A stretch of DNA of 35,344 nucleotides from an uncultured Lachnospiraceae bacterium (GTDB taxonomy: Bacteria; Bacillota_A; Clostridia; Lachnospirales; Lachnospiraceae). The first letter of the stretch is position 1; every line of letters begins with the position of its first letter. The stretch covers positions 1 to 35,344 of the forward strand of contig CANOBT010000048.1 of assembly GCA_947564305.1 (NCBI GenBank), in the 5' to 3' direction. Below, in pieces: positions 8,941 to 17,125 of this stretch. The position numbers and the translations under genes were made by a program. The notes under the pieces are model-generated. The model was not told the origin of the DNA. It ran no database searches and saw nothing but the letters and a program-made list of their open reading frames with translations.

Positions 8941-8967
8941 ATATCGGCATATTCTCTTTGGACTTTA
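8941..8967 (-). promoter_or_regulatory. Sigma-28 (FliA/SigD) type promoter for the polyol-phosphate glycan operon
   Basis: On the minus strand TAAA is followed by exactly 15 bases and GCCGATAT, then AAG. This matches the flagellar sigma factor consensus (TAAA-N15-GCCGATAA in E. coli, CCGATAT in B. subtilis). The expected transcript starts near 8934 and leaves a leader of about 130 bases before the kinase start at 8798. It implies expression together with late flagellar genes. Confidence 0.82.
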
Positions 8968-9315
8968 CCTGTGCATTAAAGTTCCCGGTACTCAGAATCG
9001 TTGAAATTTGCAAAACCAATCGTAACTTTTTATAAGTGAAAGGGTTCCGTTTATTTCCGCACAAATATCACTTTTTTCTTGTACTTCCAAAGCACCTATG
9101 GTAAAATAATCACATCCTGATAGGTGGACATGCATAGCCTTGCAATAATCTGCATATAATAGGCTAACTCAAGTAATTGTAACATTTTTAGACAATATTG
9201 TATGTTAGCTTATCAGTTCATCCCGCCTTCTGTTCCTTATAGGTTGTCACGAATCACAATTCAGATGTTTATAAACACATAATACCAGAATCCTATGCAT
9301 TCTGGCATTATTTAA

Positions 9316-9335
9316 AATTCGGCTTGTCCGAATTA
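9316..9335 (+). other. Hairpin just upstream of the ribosome site of the 9347 gene
   Basis: AATTCGG and CCGAATT face each other around a short loop and end a few bases before the AGGGGG ribosome site at about 9335-9340. A larger hairpin (CCAGAAT/ATTCTGG) lies at about 9288-9308. They could affect translation of the gene, but no known riboswitch or factor is recognised. Confidence 0.4.
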
Positions 9336-9346
9336 GGGGGATTTAT

Positions 9347-11538
9347 ATGTATACTGATATCTTTTTCAAATATACTAAAGTGGCCGATCAGCCAGAATTT
9401 TTCGCTTCTGGTTCAGTAGTGACGGCAATACGCCAAATAACAGCTTCATCCTTTCTGCCAGTGAACAGCCCTATTATGGTGCTTTCAGAGAGCCTGCTAT
9501 CAATATATCTTCCGACAATCTCACTTTACTGTTGAAGCTGGCTGACAAGTTTTCTGATTGGAGCGATCTTTTTCCGGCTAATTCTGATGAAAAAGCTTTT
9601 TTATGCCAAAATAACAGAAACACAGAAGAAATAATTCACGATTACATTGAAACCCTGCTTTCCATATTTAGCGGGGCATCAGCTTCCCAGCATGCTTCTC
9701 TGCCTCTGTTTAAGGGCTATTGCCGAATATTGGAAGAGCTGCTTTTCCTGAATTCTGTGCGGAAAAAATACGAAAATCAATATTCTCTGTCCCCTGCCCA
9801 CCCCATGGTGCTGATGCAGCATTATGTGGGGACACTGGCCAGAAAAGATGTAGATCTCTATCTGGACAGCAAAGATATCATGGAGAACACCGAACTCCAC
9901 ACAGCAGGAGTCAAAGAACTTATCCTCCACTCTCTTTTTGATGCCCAGGACAGAAACCGACGCCAATTTCAACTAATGCGTCCGAACCAGACATATGAGG
10001 CAGCACCGGAACCATCTGTCGGCTCATCCCAAACAGGACTATACAAAGCGGTTCCATTCAGCAACAGGAAAAACAATACTGAGATTCCCGCAATACGGCT
10101 GTATGAAAAAATCGAAAACTATGTGGCCTCCCTTGCAGATAGCAGGAAGACATTATCAGAACTTAAAATTGCATGCTTTGGCCACTTGACTGATACAGAT
10201 ACTTTACAAACCCTTTGCAGGAAAAATGATCTTTGTCCCAAGATGAACCTGACCTGCTTTGAACAGGATACAGTCTTTGGCGAATATGTGTTTAAAGCAG
10301 CAAGGGAATCCTGTTCAGATGGTTTCACAGAAACTTATGATCTGCTGCACAACGGTGACCTGGAGTCCCTGTTCCGAACCTATCATATTGTCATATTTCT
10401 GGATTTGAACTGCTTTTATCGGCAGTTTCAGGGTGCAAAAACGATCGAGGAAAAGAGCGCCCTGCGAAACTGTCAATGGTATTGGGAACGAACCGAGGAA
10501 TTACCCAACTTGAAATTCAAATCCAAAGCGGCCTATTATACGGCGATTTATGACTATATTGGCATGTGGCTGAATTCCTATCGAAACGCACTCAGCGGCA
10601 GATTTGAATTTGATGAGCGTCTTTTCCACGCTCTGGATATGGCATACAAAGGCGATGCGCACGTCTATCTGTATTTAAGCCATAGCGATGAAATTGCAGA
10701 TACAAAATTACGGAATTACAACATGTGTAATGATGAATATTACGACGGAAAGGAGTTAATCGTATACAAATTTATTTCTGAGAGCACTGCTGACCCAACG
10801 CTATATTATAAACCCTTTGCAGACTCTCAAAAGAATACCCTGCAACCGGAAGTTACAATAAGTCTATGGAAAATAGTAAAAAGTATCGGCAATTCCTTCT
10901 ACCAAATGTTAATTGATAAATCACAGAAAAACGGTATCAACTTGGAAATAAATGATCTTATGGATACTGTCTGTGTTTTAACCTGTTCCGAAATAATAAA
11001 CAATACCGAAGCAGTGATATCTTATTCTCTCCAAAGCCGCAAAGCCAATGCTCCCGGCTATAAGGAAATACTAAACGAGACCATAAGAGTAATTTTGGAG
11101 CAGGCTTTTGGCAGGAAACCGTTGGTTTGTATGCGCAGATATTTCAAGAACCTTATTGTACACTATATCGTGTCCAATTCGGAAAGCATCAGCGATTTAC
11201 TGTTTGCCCATTTACTGTCTGCAAATCAAATCACCAAAATAACGCTTGTACCAAAGGGCTGGGGTTCCCCTAATGAGAATTTCCAGGGAACTTCATTCAG
11301 GGAAAATATAGACTTCAAAGCCAGAAACATAGTATATTCACTTATTGACAGACTGGCAGATTTAAGACTCAGAGTCATAGAGAACCGAACAGACTATTTT
11401 GTTGATGGTATCAGGCAAAGCTACTGCCCTGATATGAACGAATCTACGTTCCGCAGCATAATGACCAATATCAATCACTGTTGTGAAAAATGGGGGTACA
11501 CTGACAGCAGGCTCTATATGAACAGTAAAATAGAATAA
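9347..11538 (+). pseudogene. Unrecognised ~730-residue protein interrupted by one frameshift near a T5 run
   Basis: ATG 9347 has a strong AGGGGG ribosome site, but its frame ends after 62 codons. The frame used from 9532 onwards (668 codons counted from a TTG) stays open upstream to about 9380 and reads as natural protein there (FWFSSDGNTP, then SEQPYYGAFREPA). Adding one T to the T5 run at 9398-9402 joins the two frames into about 730 residues. The protein is soluble-looking, with no signal peptide or obvious membrane segment, and I recognise no family. It converges on an McrB-like ATPase fragment, so a decayed defence island is possible. A programmed -1 frameshift at A-TTT-TTC is an alternative, as is sequencing error. 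Confidence 0.6.
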
Positions 11539-11542
11539 CAAT

Positions 11543-12043
11543 TCAATTCTTTGCTGCTGCCCAATATCTCCTTATAGTACAATCTACTCTGGGACTAACC
11601 GAGAGTTTCATATTTTCCCGGAAAAGCTTGCAGATGCTTTTATAGATTTCATTAGGCATTGCATCTAACTCAAGCGAGGTATCCGGAGCAAAAACAGCTT
11701 GCAGAGCTGCCCATTCCACTACATTTACAAAGCTTGTGTCTGCCAAGTCCTCATCCTCCACCCTTATATAGGGAACATCAGGCAAGCGGATCATGGCGGC
11801 ACGATCAATCAGCCTGGGAGAAAGGCGTTCTGTCGTATCGTCATTGTTGATTGTCGCCATAAAACGTAGCGTGGGTGGTATTTTAAGTTGGATATTATTT
11901 CCAAGAGTGATTTTACTAAAACGGGAATCACTATCGCAAATGTTCATAAAATCTGCCCAATAATATTCAATTGGGCTTAAATTGGCTTCGTCTAATAGAA
12001 CCCCTCTCCGTATGTACTCCATTATATACTTATATTTGTGCAT
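11543..12043 (-). pseudogene. McrB-like AAA+ ATPase fragment, truncated at both ends
   Basis: A 166-residue frame with the second half of an AAA+ module of the McrB/dynein-related type: GVLLDEANLSPIEYYW is the Walker B strand with its extension, FMATINNDD is sensor 1, and RLSPRLIDRAAMIRLP is the arginine-finger region. The P-loop half is absent, an in-frame TGA sits directly before the ATG, and the C-terminus stops soon after the small helical domain. McrB ATPases drive restriction of modified DNA and related defence systems. This copy cannot bind ATP on its own and is best read as a remnant. It ends four bases from the convergent 9347-11538 gene. Confidence 0.75.
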
Positions 12044-12054
12044 TCAAAGTACCC

Positions 12055-12088
12055 AAAATACGAATAACATGTAGTTATATCCGTATTT
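12055..12088 (-). terminator. Weak hairpin, possible terminator of the glycan block
   Basis: On the minus strand AAATACG and ATAAC pair with GTTAT and CGTATTT around TACAT, followed by a short T run. It lies just after the stop of the 12108-14732 gene, where a transcript end would be expected. The stem is interrupted, so confidence is moderate. Confidence 0.4.
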
Positions 12089-12107
12089 CATTTATTTTCT
12101 TTTTCGA

Positions 12108-14732
12108 TTATATGTCCGTTTTCATACTATAATAACGCTGATAATACCCCCGAATCCTCTCCCTGTCCTCCTTTCCATGTCTCAGAAAATTCTCCATCAT
12201 GACCGGAATGGAACTGCCCTCAGATATCCGCCCCGTATACCCATATCTGACCTGCGCATTCCTCCATATCACATCCTGCTGCCGCCTCACCACCTCAATA
12301 TCCAGCCTGCAGGGAACCCTACGGAGCAGGTTCAGCTTCCGGTCCAACAACAGGAAGGTGCCTTCGTAGTATTCATAGGTCAAAATCAGACCGCTGTCCA
12401 GCTGTTTCACAAATTCATAGCCGCAGCCCAGTTTCTTCCGGTACTCCGACGGGCAGTCCCGGAGGCCGCATGGAATCCCCTGGGTGACTTTCCTTATTTG
12501 CCCCTCCCCGAGCAGGGGCGCAGCACTGTCCTGTCCTTCCATGACAGCCTTAGCCGCCTCCTTCAGACTCACAGCCATGCGTTCTTCCCGGTGGTCCGCC
12601 CCAGTGCCTGCTTCCTTAATCTCCAGTCCTCCTGCCGCAGGCTCTGTCTCCCATCGAATTACCTCCGCACTGGCTTCCCTGGAAATCATCAGCCGCCGAG
12701 CTGTCTCCACACTAGCCTCCTTAGGAATCACCAGCACATGGTCCGTCTCCCGTTGGGGAAAAGCCGCCACAGCCTCCCCCAGATCCACCGCAAACAAATA
12801 CGGCGCAAGCCTGCTTTCCCTGTTTGGATTCTCCGCCACATAAACGACACGCCCTTCTCCCGAGGCGCAGTTCCACAGGACAACCTCATCCCCCAGATAA
12901 GGGAGCAGCCACACCCAGTCCCCGTCTTTCGCCATATGGACAAAGCGCATTCCCGACAGATTCATGGATTTCAGCTGCCAGGTATCGGTCTCCATATCAA
13001 ACTCCATCCAGATATCCCCCTGGGATGAAGCCATATAAAGCATCCGTCCCTCCTGTACTACCGACCAGGAGAAGTAGGGTTCCTTAGCGTACTCCGCGGC
13101 CACCATGGATTCCATTTTCCTGACCCATCCGTCGATGACCGTGATCTCCTCAGTCTCGGTATCATACTTAATGACCCCAGGGTAAACCGAAGGCGCCATA
13201 TACAGGTACTTCCCATGGAAAAATGCCCCCGACACCGGGCCGGCAACCGCATTGGGGAGGTAGGTCTTGCCAAAATACCCGGTCTCCATGTTATATTTCC
13301 AGATTCCGTCCGAGGCGCATGGTATAAGGTACAGGCAATTCCCCAACCTCTTGACAAACATGTAATTCAGCCCGCCCGCGATCTCATCCGGCACCTCTGC
13401 CAGAACTTCCACTTTAGGACCGGACAGATGTTTTTTCCCTTTCTTTTTCCCAGATGCCGTCTTTCCCTTTGCTGCTGACACTCCTCTCGCAGATGTCGCT
13501 GCTGTCTTTACGGTAGAGCCTACAGCTCCCGCAATTACCTTTGCTGCCGACGTTCCTCCTGCGGACTCCGCAATTACCCTGGCATTCTTGCCGCCTGCTG
13601 CCTGCATATCCGTCCTTGCCTGCATACCTGCCCCCGGCTCTGCCGCCCCCGGAATCACCATCCTGCAGATCAGCCTTGTCCCACTGGGCACGAACAGCAG
13701 CTCTATCTCACCGTCCTCCTCTGTCACCGCCGCATCCCAGATGGCAGGGGTACAGCGCTCCTCCCTGGTCGGCAGTGTCTGACCCTGGCGCTGCACGAAA
13801 TCCACCTGCAGGATATACTTCCCCTGAAGAGAAAAAAGCAGGTTCATCGGATGGTTTCTGCTCATAATTCCGTCGGCTTTCACTGCCGCCTCATACAGTT
13901 CTCCGGATTCGTCATAGATACCGATCCGGTTCTTCCTGAAATCACTGACTAACTGCTCATACCCCTTCCAGATTTTCTCCTCCAGGGTCTGGCGTCTGGC
14001 CCTGATATCTTCATCCGGCCGGAAAATCAGCTGGATATCAGGGATCTTTTTTACATAGTCGAAGATTTCCCGCATTTTCCGGAGCTGTTTTTCCGTACCA
14101 TAATATAAATCGTTGTAAGAAACGCAATACAATAGTTTTAGTTTCCCCGGACTGTCCTGCCCCTTTCCGTTCTTATCAGAACCGGCAAGCCTGCCCGCCA
14201 GATGATCCAGATACGCCGGAAGTCCTGATTCAGCCACTTCCACCTTGCCATCATACTTCACATCCAGAGAAAAACGCGAACTCTCATGGGGCACATAGAT
14301 GGCATCCACGTAGTCATATGCTTTGCAGTTTGCATAATCATCAGGAAGCAGCTCCATAAAATGAGATACATAAATCAGCTTCTTTGTATGCTGCTTCAGG
14401 CTGGAAGCATAGTATTTCAGTTCCACCGTATCTGCCAGGCTGCCGTTTTCATAGGGATTATGAATATAAATCCGCTCAAAACCCTGTTCCAGGGAAAAAT
14501 TCTGCCAGTCCACCATTTGAGCCCCTTCCGGCAGCACAGGCGCAAGCTTCTCCGGGTGGAAATGCACCTTCCCAAAATTCGCCTTATATGTGATATCATC
14601 CCGCTCGTACCGGGGAATAGGCATCACATAGCATATGGTATCCTCCCGGCGGCATTCCTGACGGCAGTATCCGTCAAAACATCCCCACCATTCCGTCCGA
14701 TATACGATAAATAACACTTTCTTCTCTGCCAT
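12108..14732 (-). CDS. CDP-glycerol glycerophosphotransferase-like protein with C-terminal propeller-like region
   Basis: An 874-residue protein. Residues 1 to about 340 resemble the GT-B-type polyol-phosphate transferase relatives that occur as TagF-like proteins in Clostridia: VLFIVYRTEWWGC, YVMPIPRY, IYIHNPYE, IFRPDED and MSRNHPMNL, whose late His is in the position of the family's RxHP. A low-complexity Ala/Gly/Lys linker (about 370-440) follows. The next 400 residues show repeats of the type LYLxP-x-YD-x-ET (KYNMETGYF, KYDTETEEI, EFDMETDTW), which suggest a beta-propeller. Start 14732 has GGAG eight bases upstream. Transfer of glycerol phosphate to a surface or flagellar glycan, with the propeller as acceptor-binding domain, is inference. 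The N-terminus is like that of the neighbouring 728-residue protein. Confidence 0.72.
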   Translation of the reverse strand: MAEKKVLFIVYRTEWWGCFDGYCRQECRREDTICYVMPIPRYERDDITYKANFGKVHFHPEKLAPVLPEGAQMVDWQNFSLEQGFERIYIHNPYENGSLADTVELKYYASSLKQHTKKLIYVSHFMELLPDDYANCKAYDYVDAIYVPHESSRFSLDVKYDGKVEVAESGLPAYLDHLAGRLAGSDKNGKGQDSPGKLKLLYCVSYNDLYYGTEKQLRKMREIFDYVKKIPDIQLIFRPDEDIRARRQTLEEKIWKGYEQLVSDFRKNRIGIYDESGELYEAAVKADGIMSRNHPMNLLFSLQGKYILQVDFVQRQGQTLPTREERCTPAIWDAAVTEEDGEIELLFVPSGTRLICRMVIPGAAEPGAGMQARTDMQAAGGKNARVIAESAGGTSAAKVIAGAVGSTVKTAATSARGVSAAKGKTASGKKKGKKHLSGPKVEVLAEVPDEIAGGLNYMFVKRLGNCLYLIPCASDGIWKYNMETGYFGKTYLPNAVAGPVSGAFFHGKYLYMAPSVYPGVIKYDTETEEITVIDGWVRKMESMVAAEYAKEPYFSWSVVQEGRMLYMASSQGDIWMEFDMETDTWQLKSMNLSGMRFVHMAKDGDWVWLLPYLGDEVVLWNCASGEGRVVYVAENPNRESRLAPYLFAVDLGEAVAAFPQRETDHVLVIPKEASVETARRLMISREASAEVIRWETEPAAGGLEIKEAGTGADHREERMAVSLKEAAKAVMEGQDSAAPLLGEGQIRKVTQGIPCGLRDCPSEYRKKLGCGYEFVKQLDSGLILTYEYYEGTFLLLDRKLNLLRRVPCRLDIEVVRRQQDVIWRNAQVRYGYTGRISEGSSIPVMMENFLRHGKEDRERIRGYYQRYYSMKTDI

Positions 14733-14752
14733 ATCTGCTCCCTGTTTTCCCT

Positions 14753-14974
14753 TTCACGGCCTGCAGCACTCATTTTCCTAATGCCGTCCTTCACGGCCTG
14801 CAGCGCTTTCTTTCCCAATTCCGCCCTTCACGGCCTGCAGCGATTTCTTTCCTAATTCTGTCCTTCACGGCCTGCAGCGCTTTCTTTCCCAATTCCGCCC
14901 TTCACGGCCTGCAGCGATTTCTTCCCTGACGCTGTCCTTCACGGCCTGCAGCACCCTCTTCCCGCAGCTCCCGT
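14753..14974 (-). repeat. 37-bp tandem repeat array, six units
   Basis: Units begin at 14753, 14790, 14827, 14864, 14901 and 14938, each 37 bases apart, and each starts TTCACGGCCTGCAGC on the plus strand; the last unit is diverged. The array covers the end of the 728-residue gene and most of the gap to the next gene. Because 37 is not a multiple of three, successive units are read in different frames, and adding or losing a unit would change the C-terminus of the upstream protein. Confidence 0.92.
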
Positions 14975-17051
14975 CCAGATTCGCCAGCCATGTGGCATAT
15001 GCTTCCGGGGAGCCGGTTAATTCACTGTCCTCTGCTGTCTGGAGAAAGCGGAAAAAATCATCCACTGTATTTTTATCATTCTCGTTCCACACATGGCTTC
15101 TGTTTCCACGCTTGAACTTTTCCGCCCGGATAAGGGAAACACATTCCTCATCCGCATCCAACATGAAAGGCTCCTGGGTCTCCCTCCCGGAAGCAGCGTC
15201 TCCCGCAAATACCTTCCGCATCCTTCCGTTTCCGGTATGGTAAATAAATACGCCTTCCGCATTCTCAGGATAAACCCAGAGTTCCTCCCCATTTACTTCC
15301 ATACCACTATATGCCCTGCCCCACACCACATCCCTGCCCGGGATCCTGAACAGGAGCCTGAACTTTTCAGTTCCGGTCTCTCTCTCCACGAGCCATCCCG
15401 ACTCGTCCAACACATAATATTCCCGGTTTCCCATACGGCCCCATGCGCTTGTCAGTATCCGGTCTCCTCCGCTGTGCTGATTCCTATTTCCATAACGCTG
15501 ATCCCTATTTACAGACTGTCGTTCCGCCTCTCCGGAGGGCAGACTCGCGCTTCCGGGAAATCGGTTCGTGCCTCCGGAAAACTGGTCCGCCCCTGTGGAA
15601 AACTGGTCCGCTCCTGCAGAAAACCGGTCCGCTCCTGCAGAAAACCGGTTCGCTCCTGCAGAAAACTGGTTCGCTCCTGCAGAAAACTGGTTCGCTCCTG
15701 CAAAAGAGCCTCCATAACAGGCATTCCGCGCTGCCGCCCTGCCGTCCGGCACCTGCAGATTAATATAGAAGCGGGGCTTTCCCGCAATGCCAAACATATG
15801 GATCACAGAGGAAGCTGTCTCGCCCAGGTAAGCATCGCAAAGCGCCACCGTCACGCCTACATCCGGATTGTGATCCAACACACCGATTTTTTCTCCCAGG
15901 AATTTCTCCTCCAGGCGGTGCAGCCTGTCAGCATACTCTTCCCCCATTGTCTGTGCCGACGCGGCCAATAGCGGGTGCGGCCTCCAGACTAAGGTAATCC
16001 CTTTTCTCTCTTTCGCCAGATCAAACAGGTATTCTATTTTGTCCAGAAAGCGCTCCCTCTGCTTCATCAGCAGGGATATACTGGTATTCAGCATCACTGT
16101 CCTGTCACTGCCAAAATCTTCCCCGTTTTTCAGCTGTGCCTTCCATTCTTCCGGGATAGGTGGTTTCTCCTTTTCCAGCCTCAGCACTCTGTCCGCAATG
16201 GGGCTTCCAAAGGGCAGAAACTTCTCTCTGGGCAGGTTTGACGAGAAGGAAGCTATTGTCCTCTCGCACTGTGTCACAATAAAATCCATATTTTCATAGG
16301 ACGGAAAGTATCTGTGGGTCACAAATACGCCGTCTCCCGTTATATAATATGGGATATAAATCAGCCTGTCCGTTATCTTTTTCAGCTCAGAAGAATAATA
16401 CTGGGGCAGAATACTGGTGACTATATTGCAGTCATCAAACGGATTGTGCACAAAGACAGCAGCCGGATGCAGTTCCTCCAATGGAAATGTATTGTAGTCC
16501 ACCACCGGTACATAAGCCGGAAATCTGTCCCCCTCATAATGCCTGGCAGTCGCCTGTCCATCCTTAAGGTCAAAATAAGGAATGGGCATCACAAAGGGGA
16601 CGCAGTCCGGAGCTTCACAGGCAGCCTGCCATACACTTTCCATACAGTCCCACATGGAGGCCTTGTAGGGCATAAACACCACAGCCATCTGCTCCGGAAT
16701 CTGTTCCAGGGCATGCTCTGTTTCCCCCAGAAGTTTCCAGGCCTCCGCAGCAAGTCCCAGCTGCATCCCCGCATCCTGCGCCTGTGTAATCTGCCATACA
16801 TACTCGCAGTATTTCTCCAACAGGCCTATTACATCCCTGGCTCCGGCTTGTTCCTCTGCGGGCAGACCGTCCGCCTTCAGACACTCCGCTTCAATCTTAT
16901 TTCCAATGGCGACTGCCGCATCCTGCGCGTCCGCCAAAGCATTGACCAGTCCCGCCTGATTCCCGCCTTCCATGAGGGCTCTTATCTCCGCTCCCGCCGC
17001 AATCAGGGTGTGCAGTAATTCTTTTATCTGGCGTTTTACTAAATTCAACAT
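14865..17051 (-). CDS. CDP-glycerol glycerophosphotransferase-like protein with internal heptapeptide repeats
   Basis: A 728-residue protein. An N-terminal helical region (1-125) precedes a TagF-like transferase core: VFMPYKASMWDCMESVW, FVMPIPYFD, VFVHNPFDD, YIPYYITGDG, LVWRPHPLL (the RxHP His) and CDAYLGETASSVIHMFG, corresponding to the TDYSS-type donor-binding segment. A heptapeptide repeat stretch (AGANQFS type) interrupts the second half, and a conserved-looking C-terminal region follows. The start at 17051 has GGGGAG six bases upstream. The tail runs into a 37-bp repeat array that sets its final residues. It sits directly downstream of a gene encoding a CDP-glycerol-synthesising domain, so it probably uses CDP-glycerol or a related donor; the acceptor is unknown. 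Confidence 0.75.
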   Translation of the reverse strand: MLNLVKRQIKELLHTLIAAGAEIRALMEGGNQAGLVNALADAQDAAVAIGNKIEAECLKADGLPAEEQAGARDVIGLLEKYCEYVWQITQAQDAGMQLGLAAEAWKLLGETEHALEQIPEQMAVVFMPYKASMWDCMESVWQAACEAPDCVPFVMPIPYFDLKDGQATARHYEGDRFPAYVPVVDYNTFPLEELHPAAVFVHNPFDDCNIVTSILPQYYSSELKKITDRLIYIPYYITGDGVFVTHRYFPSYENMDFIVTQCERTIASFSSNLPREKFLPFGSPIADRVLRLEKEKPPIPEEWKAQLKNGEDFGSDRTVMLNTSISLLMKQRERFLDKIEYLFDLAKERKGITLVWRPHPLLAASAQTMGEEYADRLHRLEEKFLGEKIGVLDHNPDVGVTVALCDAYLGETASSVIHMFGIAGKPRFYINLQVPDGRAAARNACYGGSFAGANQFSAGANQFSAGANRFSAGADRFSAGADQFSTGADQFSGGTNRFPGSASLPSGEAERQSVNRDQRYGNRNQHSGGDRILTSAWGRMGNREYYVLDESGWLVERETGTEKFRLLFRIPGRDVVWGRAYSGMEVNGEELWVYPENAEGVFIYHTGNGRMRKVFAGDAASGRETQEPFMLDADEECVSLIRAEKFKRGNRSHVWNENDKNTVDDFFRFLQTAEDSELTGSPEAYATWLANLDGSCGKRVLQAVKDSVREEIAAGREGRNWERKRCRP
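15553..15699 (-). repeat. 21-bp in-frame tandem repeat, seven units
   Basis: Seven contiguous 21-base units from 15553 encode a heptapeptide of the type AGANQFS/AGADRFS. The four units nearest 15700 are almost identical. The unit is a multiple of three, so copy-number changes lengthen or shorten a hydrophilic linker without breaking the frame. Confidence 0.92.
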
Positions 17052-17125
17052 TTCTTTCTCCCCGCCGCTTCCTTAACCAGTTATCTGCAGGCGCCTCCTG
17101 ACCCGCATTATGACATGACGCCCAT

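Larger units (their letters stand above)
8799..9346. other. Intergenic region between divergent genes, 548 bases
   Basis: No convincing gene. It holds the leftward sigma-28-type promoter (8941-8967) for the glycan operon and the leader of the rightward 9347 gene with two small hairpins (about 9288-9308 and 9316-9335). An AT-rich stretch with no recognisable motif fills 9000-9230. Confidence 0.6.

Noticed and set aside
14753..14974. CRISPR array
   Set aside because: The 37-base units are contiguous with no spacers, and no cas gene is present.
15093..15971. Plus-strand open frame of 292 codons
   Set aside because: Antisense to the TagF-like gene and inflated by the 21-bp repeats, which stay open in several frames.
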